A stretch of 64,000 nucleotides of DNA from Allochromatium tepidum (lineage in GTDB: Bacteria; Pseudomonadota; Gammaproteobacteria; Chromatiales; Chromatiaceae): NCBI RefSeq assembly GCF_018409545.1, contig NZ_AP024563.1:1814755-1878754 (forward strand), read 5' to 3'. Below, piece after piece: positions 10,595 through 20,171 of the stretch. Made by a program: the position numbers and the translations under genes. Numbering within the stretch: the stretch's first letter is position 1; every line of letters starts with the position of its first letter. Under the pieces are notes generated by a model, which worked only from the letters and a program-made list of their open reading frames with translations, did no database searches and was not told the DNA's origin.

Positions 10595-12418
10595 ATGGCC
10601 CACATGATGCTCAACACCCCTCTAGAACACTCGGATCGGCCCACGCTCGACGTGGAGGCGATCCGCGCCCAGTTCCCCATTCTGACGACCCCGATCGACG
10701 GCCAACCGCTGATCTATCTCGACAGCGCCGCCAGCACCCAGCAGCCCGAGTGCGTGATCGACACCGTGGCCGACTATCATCGCGGCCATCACGCCAACAT
10801 CCATCGCGGTGCCTACCGACTCTCGCGCACCGCGACCCGGATGTACGAGGAGGCACGCGAGCGGGTCGCCCGCTTCCTCAACGCCGCCGATCCGGTCGAA
10901 TGTCTCTTCACCCGTGGCACGACCGAGTCGATCAACCTGGTCGCCGCCACCTGGGGTCGTGCCAATCTCCAGCCCGGCGATGAGATCCTGATCTCGACCC
11001 TGGAGCATCATTCCAACATCGTTCCCTGGCAGATGGTCGCCGCGACCACGGGCGCGCGGATTCGCGTCATCCCGATCGACGACGCCGGTGATCTGGATCT
11101 GGACGCCTACCGGCGCCTGCTCTCGCCGCGCACGCGGCTGGTGGCGGTCAATCAGGTCTCCAACGCGCTCGGCACCATCAACCCGGTCGCCGAACTCATC
11201 GCCGACGCCCATGCCGCCGGGGCGCTGGTGCTGATCGATGGGGCACAGTGGGTCGCGCACGGCCTGACCGATGTCCAGGCGCTCGACGCCGATTTCTATG
11301 TATTCTCCGGCCACAAGCTCTATGGCCCGACCGGGATCGGCGTGCTCTACGGCAAACGCCGACTGCTGGAGTCCATGCCGCCCTATCAGGGCGGGGGCGA
11401 CATGATCGAGCGTGTCACCTTCGAGCATACGACCTATGCCGGATTGCCGAACCGCTTCGAGGCCGGTACGCCCCACATCTCGGGCGCGATCGGACTGGCG
11501 GCGGCCATCGACTGGGTCGAGTCGATCGGACTCGCCGCGATCGGCGCACACGAGCAGCACCTGCTGCGTCGGGCCACCGAGCGGCTGGCATCGATTCCGG
11601 GGCTTACGATCAAGGGCACGGCCCGACACAAGAGCGGCGTCATCTCCTGGGTGATGAACGATCCGCCGATCGCCACGCTCGACATCGGCACCGCGCTCGA
11701 TCTGCGCGGCATCTGCATCCGCACCGGGCATCACTGCTGTCAGCCGCTCATGGACCGGTTGGGCGTGACCTCGACGGCGCGCGCCTCATTCGGCGTCTAC
11801 AACCGGCTCGACGAAGTCGAGGCGCTGGTCGAGGCGTTGAGCGAGATCCGGGAAGCGGCGAGCCGTCAGCGGCGCGCGTCCGGTGTGGCTCAGGCGACGC
11901 CGGGAGCCGAGCCGACGACGGCCGGGGACAGTGGAGATCTTGGAGACGGGGAGGGGACTGAGCCGGCCCTGAGCTATCCGGCCGCCGTGGCCGATTCACC
12001 CCAGGCCGCCGCCGACGAGATCGCCGAGGTCTTCGAACTGCTGCCCGACTGGCCGATGCGCCATCAGCACATCATCGACCTGGGCGACCGGTTGCCGCCC
12101 ATGCCCGAGTCGCTCAAGACCGAGACCAACGCGGTGCACGGCTGTCAGAGTCAGGTCCACATCGCCGCGCGGGTGCGGCCCGGAACGGCGGATGTCATCG
12201 AGTTCCTGGCCGACAGCGACGCCAACATCGTGCGCGGTCTGATCGCGCTGCTCCAGCGGCTCTACTCGGGACAGCAGGCGCGCGACATCCTGGCGTTCGA
12301 TGTCGAGGCGTTCTTCAGACAGATCGGACTCGACCAGCATCTGAGCCTGACGCGGCGCAATGGGCTGGAGGCCATGGTGCGGCGGGTGCGTCAGTTGGCG
12401 GGGACGATCGCGGGCTGA
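10595..12418 (+). CDS. sufS: SufS cysteine desulfurase fused to SufE sulfur acceptor
   Basis: A 607-residue fusion. Residues 1-415 are a type II (SufS-like) cysteine desulfurase with pyridoxal-phosphate lysine in SGHKLYG (about 239) and active-site cysteine in RTGHHCCQPL (about 379). After a linker rich in Ala, Gly, Glu and Thr (about 425-470), residues 470-607 are a SufE domain with the sulfur-accepting cysteine in HGCQSQVH (about 516). SufS strips sulfur from cysteine and SufE takes the persulfide for Fe-S cluster assembly. The fusion fixes a 1:1 ratio and short transfer distance. No sufBCD genes lie nearby, and the gene is flanked by terminators, so it is transcribed alone. Start ATG 10595 or the in-frame ATGs just after it are all possible. 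Confidence 0.93.
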   Translation: MAHMMLNTPLEHSDRPTLDVEAIRAQFPILTTPIDGQPLIYLDSAASTQQPECVIDTVADYHRGHHANIHRGAYRLSRTATRMYEEARERVARFLNAADPVECLFTRGTTESINLVAATWGRANLQPGDEILISTLEHHSNIVPWQMVAATTGARIRVIPIDDAGDLDLDAYRRLLSPRTRLVAVNQVSNALGTINPVAELIADAHAAGALVLIDGAQWVAHGLTDVQALDADFYVFSGHKLYGPTGIGVLYGKRRLLESMPPYQGGGDMIERVTFEHTTYAGLPNRFEAGTPHISGAIGLAAAIDWVESIGLAAIGAHEQHLLRRATERLASIPGLTIKGTARHKSGVISWVMNDPPIATLDIGTALDLRGICIRTGHHCCQPLMDRLGVTSTARASFGVYNRLDEVEALVEALSEIREAASRQRRASGVAQATPGAEPTTAGDSGDLGDGEGTEPALSYPAAVADSPQAAADEIAEVFELLPDWPMRHQHIIDLGDRLPPMPESLKTETNAVHGCQSQVHIAARVRPGTADVIEFLADSDANIVRGLIALLQRLYSGQQARDILAFDVEAFFRQIGLDQHLSLTRRNGLEAMVRRVRQLAGTIAG

Positions 12419-12454
12419 GCCTTCGCCATAAGGCCGAATCGAGCCGTCGAAAGG

Positions 12455-12479
12455 GCCGGTGCAAACACCGGCTTTTTTT
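12455..12479 (+). terminator. Intrinsic terminator of the sufS-sufE fusion
   Basis: GCCGGTG and CACCGGC form a 7-bp stem around a CAAA loop, directly followed by seven T residues. This is a classical Rho-independent terminator 37 bp after the stop codon. It ends just before the stop of the convergent DsrC-like gene. Confidence 0.9.
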
Positions 12480-12480
12480 G

Positions 12481-12819
12481 TCAGTAACCGCCCTTGCGCT
12501 TGACCGCCGGCAGTCCGGCGATCTTGGTGCCCTGCTTGGTGGGCGCCAGCGGGAAGAGCCGGTAGAGATCCTTGCTGGTGGGCTTGTTGCCCCACATCTT
12601 GCCCATGTCCTTGAGCACCACGCGCTCCATCGGCTGATTCTGGCCGTTGTTGATGTATTCGTCGCGCAGATAGTTGATCACGTCCCAGTGCTTGTCGGTC
12701 AGCTCGATGCCTTCGATCTCGGCGAGCTTGCGGGCGACGTCCTCGTCCCAGTCGGCGTAATTCTCAAGATAACCGGTGTCGGTGGTGGCGATGGTGCGGC
12801 CGTTGACCTCGATGGCCAT
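12481..12819 (-). CDS. DsrC/TusE-family protein lacking all cysteines
   Basis: A 112-residue protein with the DsrC fold signature: N-terminal EVNGRTIATTDTGYL, KHWDVINYLRDEY, and a C-terminal arm with LYRLFPLAPTKQGTKIAGLP. In true DsrC two conserved C-terminal cysteines (in KQACRFAGLP and the last GCV) carry sulfur. Here they are replaced by Gly-Thr and a KRKGGY end, and no cysteine exists anywhere in the protein. It therefore cannot act as a sulfur carrier by the known mechanism. Cysteine-less DsrC paralogues have been proposed to be regulatory; the middle of the protein retains the helix-turn-helix-like core. Ribosome site GGAG precedes ATG by about six bases. No dsr or tus genes are adjacent. 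Confidence 0.88.
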   Translation of the reverse strand: MAIEVNGRTIATTDTGYLENYADWDEDVARKLAEIEGIELTDKHWDVINYLRDEYINNGQNQPMERVVLKDMGKMWGNKPTSKDLYRLFPLAPTKQGTKIAGLPAVKRKGGY

Positions 12820-12975
12820 GTCTTGCTCCTCTCTGTCATCAGAATTGTCGTGTGGTTGGCCTAGATAGCGGCATTGCCTGCCGTTCTCAATTCAGAACAT
12901 TCGGATTCTATGATGCTGAACGGTAGGGCGTCATCCGGTTTGCGTCGCACAGTCAGGTCGCAGAGACTGGAACGT

Positions 12976-13060
12976 TCAGCCGTCACCGATCTGCCAGGGA
13001 TCGATGACCCGAACGCCCGGCAACGCGAAATCATCCGGGTTGCGCGTGACGGCGTCAGGC
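12976..13060 (-). pseudogene. C-terminal remnant of a VapC-type PIN toxin
   Basis: The minus strand encodes DAVTRNPDDFALPGVRVIDPW shortly before a stop (split here as DAVTRNPDDFALPG and VRVIDPW). This is the characteristic end of VapC proteins (VTRN..DF....V...NPW). Upstream the frame does not continue into a PIN domain, so only about 28 codons survive. Confidence 0.5.
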
Positions 13061-13069
13061 CATGTTCGA

Positions 13070-13339
13070 GGGCCGTTGCCGCCGGCCGGCTGTCGATGGC
13101 GGGAAGTAGGTGTGAAAGAGCCCCGGCCAATAACTCTGGGTGATCTTGATGAAAGGCGTGCCCCAGGGGCGGATCGTTTCCCCGACCGGGGTCTTGAGCC
13201 GCTTGGCAAAATCACGCACCTAACGCGCCCTCACTTCGGCGGCGGGTCGTTGCTCCGGATTCTCCAGCAGGTCGACGGCTTCATGAATGCACTGAAACAT
13301 CGCCGCCAAGGGTGGCCAGTACGCGGACGTGGCCGTCAT
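13070..13339 (-). pseudogene. Unidentified gene fragment interrupted by an amber stop
   Basis: From ATG at 13339 the frame reads MTATSAYWPPLAAMFQCIHE and continues through NPEQRPAAEVRAR to a TAG at 13220-13222. It then continues in the same phase as VRDFAKRLKTPVGETIRPWG and TPFIKITQSYWPGLFHTYF. The smooth continuation across the stop suggests one former gene with a nonsense mutation that was later cut off at its 3' side by the VapC remnant. The second part faintly recalls a group of transposase-like proteins (WGTPFIKIT), but I am not certain of the family. Confidence 0.4.
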
Positions 13340-13429
13340 GGCGCGGCCACGCCCGGATGGATGGATGTATGGAGGGCAAAACTTTGTCCCAAAAAACCTA
13401 TGGAAACCCAAGTTGTCGCCCTCTGAGAC

Positions 13430-13573
13430 TCAGAAGAGGAAATTGAGGCTACAGGCCGGGATGAAGAAAGCCGTCTTGAGTTCGAATCCGGCGGCGGTCA
13501 CGCTATGGATATGTTTGGGCAACAAGCGTTCGAGTAAACCACCGGTGGTTTCAATAGCGTGACGGGCCTGTGA
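13430..13573 (-). pseudogene. C-terminal fragment of a DDE transposase
   Basis: A 47-codon frame from ATG 13573 reads MSQARHAIETTGGLLERLLP, then KHIHSVTAAGFELKTAFFIP and a stop. The pattern (E...S...LLP..IHAVTA.GFELK....ILAF) is that of the last helices of IS982-like transposases. The rest of the element is absent. The 250 bp to its right (13574-13826) show A/T-rich DNA and no recognisable gene. Confidence 0.5.
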
Positions 13574-13826
13574 CATCTTTAAAATAACGATATTTTACAA
13601 CAACTTGAAGCCACCTTAAAAGGGCTGGTCTCGGTACGACACGCAACATCATACCGCAACGGTCACGACCTTAGACGGCTATGCCGTGCCGACGCGGCCT
13701 GGACAATGGCAGAAACGCCACTGACACCACGAGTGCAGACGGATCAAGATCAACTTGGGGTTGACGTTCCGGGACCAGAAATGGACCAGAGCCGTCGAGC
13801 AGAAGAGATCGAATGCTAGGCGAAGC

Positions 13827-14229
13827 TCATCAGTTCTTCCGCGAGAAACCCCGCCCTTCAGGGCGGGGAGGGAGAGCGGCTACGACATGGCAGCCGCCGG
13901 AAACAGGTGCAGGCTTTCCACCTGCCGGGCCGCGAGGCTCTGCCCGTAAGGGCCGAGTGACGGTGCGGCGTCTCACGACGCGACACGCTCCCCTCGCCAA
14001 TGTGTGCCACCGGCTCCCGCCTCGCGGCGGCGATCAAGACCTTCGACGCTTTACCTTTCGTCAGCCTGATCTCGACCTTTCAGAGCGGCGGACTGAGGAA
14101 GCATCCGCCGGTGAGTCTTAACGACCTGTTGCACACGGAGCCCCTTTCGACCGTCCCGGTCAGGCGGGCTGAGGCTGGTCAACCCAGCTTGCTCTCACAA
14201 GCTCCGCCCTTCAGGGCGGGGTAGTTGAC
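13827..14229 (-). mobile_element. IS200/IS605-type non-coding element, copy 2
   Basis: Second copy of the ~400-bp element at 1025-1426, same orientation, with scattered point differences and a block of differences near 13951-13983. It has the same terminal palindromes and no transposase gene. It sits between transposase debris on the left and the 3' end of tRNA-Ile2 25 bp to the right. Shared sequence starts at TCATCAGTTC and ends at GTAGTTGAC in both copies, which defines the element boundaries. The flanks beyond differ completely. Confidence 0.7.
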
Positions 14230-14254
14230 AATCGCTTCGCTTCCAAGAGCTTAG

Positions 14255-14330
14255 TGGTGGGCCGTGTAGGATTCGAACCTACGACCAAGAGATTATGAGT
14301 CTCCTGCACTAACCGCTGTGCTAACGGCCC
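14255..14330 (-). tRNA. ileX: tRNA with CAU anticodon, probably tRNA-Ile2 (lysidine-modified)
   Basis: A 76-nt cloverleaf with encoded CCA: acceptor stem GGGCCGT/ACGGCCC is perfect, D-arm TTAGCACAGCGGTTAGTGCA, anticodon arm GAGACTCATAATCTC, and T-arm GTAGGTTCGAATCCTAC. The anticodon CAT could be Met or Ile2. The anticodon-arm and variable-loop sequence (ACTCATAATC..TTGGTCG) matches E. coli tRNA-Ile2 rather than elongator tRNA-Met. The position beside rpoD parallels E. coli ileX. After TilS modifies the wobble C to lysidine it would read AUA. Confidence 0.9.
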
Positions 14331-14383
14331 GAAGAGCAGTGATGGACGATTGCGCCCTCCCTGGCGCCAAGTCCGATCATTCG

Positions 14384-16240
<1,857 letters not shown>

Positions 16241-16435
16241 GGGGTACCTTGATCTGGGTGCGGCCAAAGTCGGCTCGAAAGCGAACCACGTAGTCTAACA
16301 CGATACTCTCTCCCGTGTGGAGAGATACGACGGTCGGTCGGCCGGCAGCGGGGCTTGCTGTACGGGGCGTCGGGTGGACGCGATCCGCTTCTCTGGGGCT
16401 GACCACAAAATAGATAGACGATCTCGCTGAAAAAG

Positions 16436-18184
16436 CTAGTCCGGCTCAGGTTCTCGAATGCTCCAGTCGAGCCGGGCGAGTCGGGCACGTTCCTCCGGCG
16501 TCCATTCGCTCGGGCTGCGCTTGTTGAGCAGCCGGCGCCATTCGTGTTCGCGCACCTCGTCGCTCAGGCGCTCGATGGCGCCCGTCAGCTCGGCAGCGGC
16601 GCCCTCGGCGCTCATGTCGCGCAGAAAGGGATCGACGCTCAGGCGTTGCAGATAGCCGAAATGAGGATGCTCGCGCCAGCGTTCCAGGAGTCGCGCCTTG
16701 CTGAGTTCGGGCGACCGGCTGAGCAGGTCGAGCAACTGGGCCAGGATAGCGATGCCGCGATGGGTCGAGCGGCGCCAGTCGTCGCTGATCGTCAACGCCT
16801 GGGGCGCCAGATCGGGGCGGTCGAGCAGCAGTGCAATGGCCTGGGCGACCAGACTCGGGCGCGTGGGCTGGGCGAGGCGTGCCTTGGGCTGACGTCGGCG
16901 CGCAGCAGCCGGCTGGAGCGTCTGAACCGGCGCGCCCGTAAAATCCGCGAGCCGCTTGGTCAGCAGGTCGCGATAGAGTCCGCTGGGCAATCGATCGATG
17001 TAGGGCTGGAGCCGGCCGGCGAAGCGCGCGCGTCCGTCCATGGTGGTGGTGTCCATCGTTTCTCTCAGATGCTCGAAGAGGAAATCGGACAACGGTTGGG
17101 CCTGCTCCAGGCGCGATCGGAAGCCCTCGGCACCTTCGCGGCGCACCAGTGTGTCCGGGTCATCGCCCTCGGACAGGAACAGAAAGCGGATCGCCTGGTG
17201 TCCGGTCGCCAGGGGCAGGGCGGTCTCCAACGCCTTCCAGGCCGCTGCGCGCCCGGCGCGGTCGCCGTCGAAGCAGAAGACGATGTCCGGCGCGAGCTTG
17301 AACAGTTGGTTGAGATGCTCGGGCGTGGTCGCCGTGCCGAGCGTGGCCACGGCATTGGTGATGCCGAACTGCGCCAGGGCGATGACGTCGAGATAGCCCT
17401 CGACCACGATCAGGGCTTCGAGCTTGCGATTGGCCCGCTGGGCCTCGTGGAGTCCATAGAGCTCGCGGCCCTTGTGGAAGATCGGCGTCTCAGGCGAGTT
17501 GAGATACTTGGGCTTGCCGTCGCCGAGCACGCGCCCGCCGAAGCCGATGACGCGCCCACGCCGGTCGCGGATCGGAAACAGCACGCGGTCGCGAAATTTG
17601 TCGTACTGCCGGCCGTCCTGCTCGGAGACCAGCCCGACGGTCTGGAGCCGGGCGCACGCGGCGGCATCGCGGCCGAACTGGGTGAGCACGGGATTGCCGC
17701 GCGCCGGCGCATAGCCGAGACCGAAGCGCGCGGCGATCTCGCCGGTCAATCCGCGTCTCTTCAGGTACTCGATGGCGCGCTGGGCTTCAGGATGCTCACG
17801 CAACTGTCGACGATAGAAGGCGGCGGCGTCCTCCATCAACCGATAGAGCGGCCCATGATCCGGCGCGGCCTGCATCGGCTCGCCGTCGCTCGGGATCTCC
17901 AGTCCGGCACGTTCGGCCAGCTCCTCCACCGCCTCGCGGAAGGAGAGATGGTCGTACTCCATCAGAAAGCCGATGGCAGTCCCGCTCGCGCCGCAGCCGA
18001 AGCAGTGATAGACCTGCTTGTCCGGGCTGACGTTGAAGGACGGGGTCTTTTCGTCGTGGAAGGGGCAGCGGGCCTGGAACTCGCGCCCGGCCTTGCGCAA
18101 CTGGAGGCGCGAGCCGATGAGTTCGACGATATCGGTTCGCGCGAGCAGTTGATCGATGAATTCGGGCGGGATGCGTCCGGCCAT
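16436..18184 (-). CDS. dnaG: DNA primase
   Basis: A 582-residue primase that makes RNA primers at the replication fork. It has the N-terminal CHC2 zinc finger (CPFHDEKTPSFNVSPD and YHCFGCGASG), the catalytic core with TOPRIM motif (VVEGYLDVIALAQFG, FDGDRAGR), and a C-terminal DnaB-interaction domain. ATG at 18184 gives the family start MAGRIPPEFIDQLL; an ATG three codons upstream is possible. It lies 21 bp after yqeY and upstream of rpoD in the conserved macromolecular-synthesis order. Confidence 0.96.
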   Translation of the reverse strand: MAGRIPPEFIDQLLARTDIVELIGSRLQLRKAGREFQARCPFHDEKTPSFNVSPDKQVYHCFGCGASGTAIGFLMEYDHLSFREAVEELAERAGLEIPSDGEPMQAAPDHGPLYRLMEDAAAFYRRQLREHPEAQRAIEYLKRRGLTGEIAARFGLGYAPARGNPVLTQFGRDAAACARLQTVGLVSEQDGRQYDKFRDRVLFPIRDRRGRVIGFGGRVLGDGKPKYLNSPETPIFHKGRELYGLHEAQRANRKLEALIVVEGYLDVIALAQFGITNAVATLGTATTPEHLNQLFKLAPDIVFCFDGDRAGRAAAWKALETALPLATGHQAIRFLFLSEGDDPDTLVRREGAEGFRSRLEQAQPLSDFLFEHLRETMDTTTMDGRARFAGRLQPYIDRLPSGLYRDLLTKRLADFTGAPVQTLQPAAARRRQPKARLAQPTRPSLVAQAIALLLDRPDLAPQALTISDDWRRSTHRGIAILAQLLDLLSRSPELSKARLLERWREHPHFGYLQRLSVDPFLRDMSAEGAAAELTGAIERLSDEVREHEWRRLLNKRSPSEWTPEERARLARLDWSIREPEPD

Positions 18185-18205
18185 GCGGGGCATGCGCGGC
18201 GCGGT

Positions 18206-18649
18206 CTAGCCTCCGAGGCGCTGCTTGACCAGGGCGCTGACGGCGCCCATGTCGGCGCGGCCCTGGATCTGGGGGCGCAGCACGTTCATCACCTTGCCCA
18301 TGTCGCTCATGGCGGCGGCGCCGGAGGCGGCGATAGCCTCTTCGAGGAGGGCGGCGATCTCGGCGTCGCTCAGCGCGGCGGGCAGGTAGTCCTGGATGAC
18401 CCCGACCTCGAAGCGCTCGACCTCGGCCAGATCCTCGCGCCCGGCGCTCTCGTACTGGCTGATCGAGTCGCGCCGTTGCTTGACCATCTTGTCGAGCACG
18501 GCCAGCGTCTGGGCGTCGTCGAGCTCGATGCGCTCGTCGACCTCGCGCTGCTTGACGGCGGCCAGCATCAGCCGAATCACGCCGAGCTTGGCCTTGTCTC
18601 CCGCCTTCATGGCGGTCTTCATGTCATCCTGGAGGCGTGACTTGAGCAT
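18206..18649 (-). CDS. yqeY: GatB/YqeY-domain protein
   Basis: A 147-residue protein typical of the YqeY family in length and sequence (KSRLQDDMKTAMKAGDKAKL, VIRLMLAAVKQREVDER, YLPAALSDAEIAALLEEAI, DMGKVMNVLRPQ). It resembles the C-terminal domains of GatB and glutaminyl-tRNA synthetase that contact tRNA, but the free protein's role is not established. Placement between rpsU and dnaG is common in gammaproteobacteria, and the close spacing supports one operon. Confidence 0.92.
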   Translation of the reverse strand: MLKSRLQDDMKTAMKAGDKAKLGVIRLMLAAVKQREVDERIELDDAQTLAVLDKMVKQRRDSISQYESAGREDLAEVERFEVGVIQDYLPAALSDAEIAALLEEAIAASGAAAMSDMGKVMNVLRPQIQGRADMGAVSALVKQRLGG

Positions 18650-18745
18650 ACGGATGGTTCAGCACTTGAATGCAGTTCGATCTGGAGGATTCAGGGCGAG
18701 CGTTGGCCGATGGGACGTATCGGCCATTCCCTGGACGCGCCTGAC

Positions 18746-18961
18746 TCAGTACGGGCGTTCCCAGCGACGGGCTTCGCGCTGGAGCTTCTTCTGGTGACGC
18801 TTGACGGCGGCCGCCTTCTTGCGCTTGCGCTCGGAGGTCGGCTTCTCGTAGAACTCACGACGGCGGACCTCGGCGAGTACTCCCGCTTTCTCGCAGGAAC
18901 GCTTGAAACGCCGCATGGCGACTTCGAATGGCTCGTTTTCTTTGACGCGAACGCTGGGCAT
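18746..18961 (-). CDS. rpsU: Small ribosomal subunit protein bS21
   Basis: A 71-residue basic protein identical in layout to bacterial S21: [20 protein letters not shown], a central [17 protein letters not shown], and a lysine/arginine-rich C-terminus. It binds the 30S platform and helps mRNA binding near the anti-Shine-Dalgarno region. It is the first gene of the rpsU-yqeY-dnaG-rpoD cluster and has a good promoter about 60 bp upstream. ATG at 18961 matches the family start; the open frame upstream of it has no homology. Confidence 0.97.
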   Translation of the reverse strand: MPSVRVKENEPFEVAMRRFKRSCEKAGVLAEVRRREFYEKPTSERKRKKAAAVKRHQKKLQREARRWERPY

Positions 18962-19019
18962 AGGACGGGATCCCTTGCTGTCTCCGGTTGATGGATGGGT
19001 GAAAGGTAAAAGATCCTGG

Positions 19020-19049
19020 ATTATAGCGCATGGTCGAGCGACGGCGCAA
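19020..19049 (-). promoter_or_regulatory. Sigma-70 promoter of rpsU
   Basis: A perfect -10 box TATAAT (19020-19025, minus strand) is preceded by TTGCGC (19044-19049) with an 18-base spacer. Transcription would start near 19013, about 50 bases before the rpsU ATG. It overlaps the divergent tsaD promoter. Confidence 0.7.
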
Positions 19050-19059
19050 AGGCTATGAT
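19031..19059 (+). promoter_or_regulatory. Possible promoter of tsaD
   Basis: TATGAT (19054-19059), five of six matches to the -10 box, lies 17 bases after TGGTCG (19031-19036), a weak -35. It is interleaved with the divergent rpsU promoter, so the two polymerases would exclude each other. Confidence 0.45.
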
Positions 19060-19113
19060 GCACCGATCTTTCGGATTTTGGGCTTCAGGCCGCTTTTGCG
19101 GGGCTTAATGACG

Positions 19114-20148
19114 ATGCGAGTGCTGGGAATCGAAACCTCGTGCGACGAGACGGGGATCGCGGTGTACCAAGACGGGCGCGGACTTCTGGCGCAGGCCGTC
19201 TACAGTCAGGTCGAGATCCATGCCGAATATGGCGGCGTAGTGCCTGAGCTGGCCTCGCGCGACCATATCCGCAAGACCCTACCGCTGATCCGTCAGGTGC
19301 TCGACGAGTCCGGGCTCAAACGCGCGCATATCGACGGCGTGGCCTACACCGCCGGTCCGGGGCTGATCGGGGCATTGCTGGTCGGCTCGGCGCTCGGGCG
19401 CGCGCTCGCCTGGGCCTGGAAGGTGCCGGCGATCGGGGTGCATCACATGGAGGGCCACCTGCTGGCGCCGCTCCTGGAAGAACCGGCGCCCGAGTTCCCC
19501 TTCGTGGCGCTCCTGGTCTCGGGCGGACACACCCAGTTAGTCGACGTACTCGGCATCGGGCGCTATCGCATCCTTGGCGAATCGCTCGACGACGCGGCGG
19601 GCGAGGCGTTCGACAAGACGGCCAAGATCCTGGGCCTGCCCTATCCGGGCGGTCCCGAACTGGCGCGGCTGGCCGAGCACGGCGACCCGGAACGCTTTCG
19701 CTTCCCCCGGCCCATGACCGACCGTCCGGGGCTGGAGTTCAGCTTCAGCGGACTCAAGACCTTCACCCTCAACACCTTGCACAGCGAACTGCCCCAGGCC
19801 GCCGACCCCGAGCAGACCCGCGCCGACATCGCGCGCGCCTTCGAGGAGGCGGTGGTCGACACCCTGGTCATCAAGTGCCGGCGCGCCCTGCGCGAGACCG
19901 GACGCAAACGGCTCATCCTCGCCGGCGGGGTGAGTGCCAACCGCCGTCTGCGCGAACGGATGAATCAGGCGATCGCCGCCGAGGGCGGCCGGACCTATTA
20001 TCCGCGCCCGGCGCTCTGTACCGACAATGGGGCAATGATCGCCTTCGCCGGCTGTCAACGGCTGCTGGCCGGTCAGACCGAACCGCTCGCCTTCAAACCG
20101 CGCGCGCGCTGGCCGATGGAGAAGCTGGAACCCGTGCGCGGTGCGTGA
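19114..20148 (+). CDS. tsaD: tRNA N6-threonylcarbamoyladenosine transferase TsaD
   Basis: A 344-residue Kae1/TsaD protein: N-terminus [18 protein letters not shown], metal-binding histidines in HHMEGH, GGHTQL, the ASKHA nucleotide-binding segments, and FSFSGLKT. With TsaB, TsaE and TsaC it installs t6A37 on ANN-decoding tRNAs. That includes tRNA-Ile2, which is encoded about 5 kb away. The family start MRVLGIETS is at 19114, although an ATG two codons earlier (19108) has a similar claim. It is divergent from rpsU, as in many gammaproteobacteria. Confidence 0.96.
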   Translation: MRVLGIETSCDETGIAVYQDGRGLLAQAVYSQVEIHAEYGGVVPELASRDHIRKTLPLIRQVLDESGLKRAHIDGVAYTAGPGLIGALLVGSALGRALAWAWKVPAIGVHHMEGHLLAPLLEEPAPEFPFVALLVSGGHTQLVDVLGIGRYRILGESLDDAAGEAFDKTAKILGLPYPGGPELARLAEHGDPERFRFPRPMTDRPGLEFSFSGLKTFTLNTLHSELPQAADPEQTRADIARAFEEAVVDTLVIKCRRALRETGRKRLILAGGVSANRRLRERMNQAIAAEGGRTYYPRPALCTDNGAMIAFAGCQRLLAGQTEPLAFKPRARWPMEKLEPVRGA

Positions 20149-20171
20149 GGCCGGCCGGGGATCGCGGCGTG

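Noticed and set aside
16268-16435. A promoter or hairpin (CTCTCC/GGGAGAG) in the dnaG-rpoD gap
   Set aside because: The -10-like TTAGACT has no matching -35 at proper distance and the stem is short with no T tract, so nothing could be assigned.
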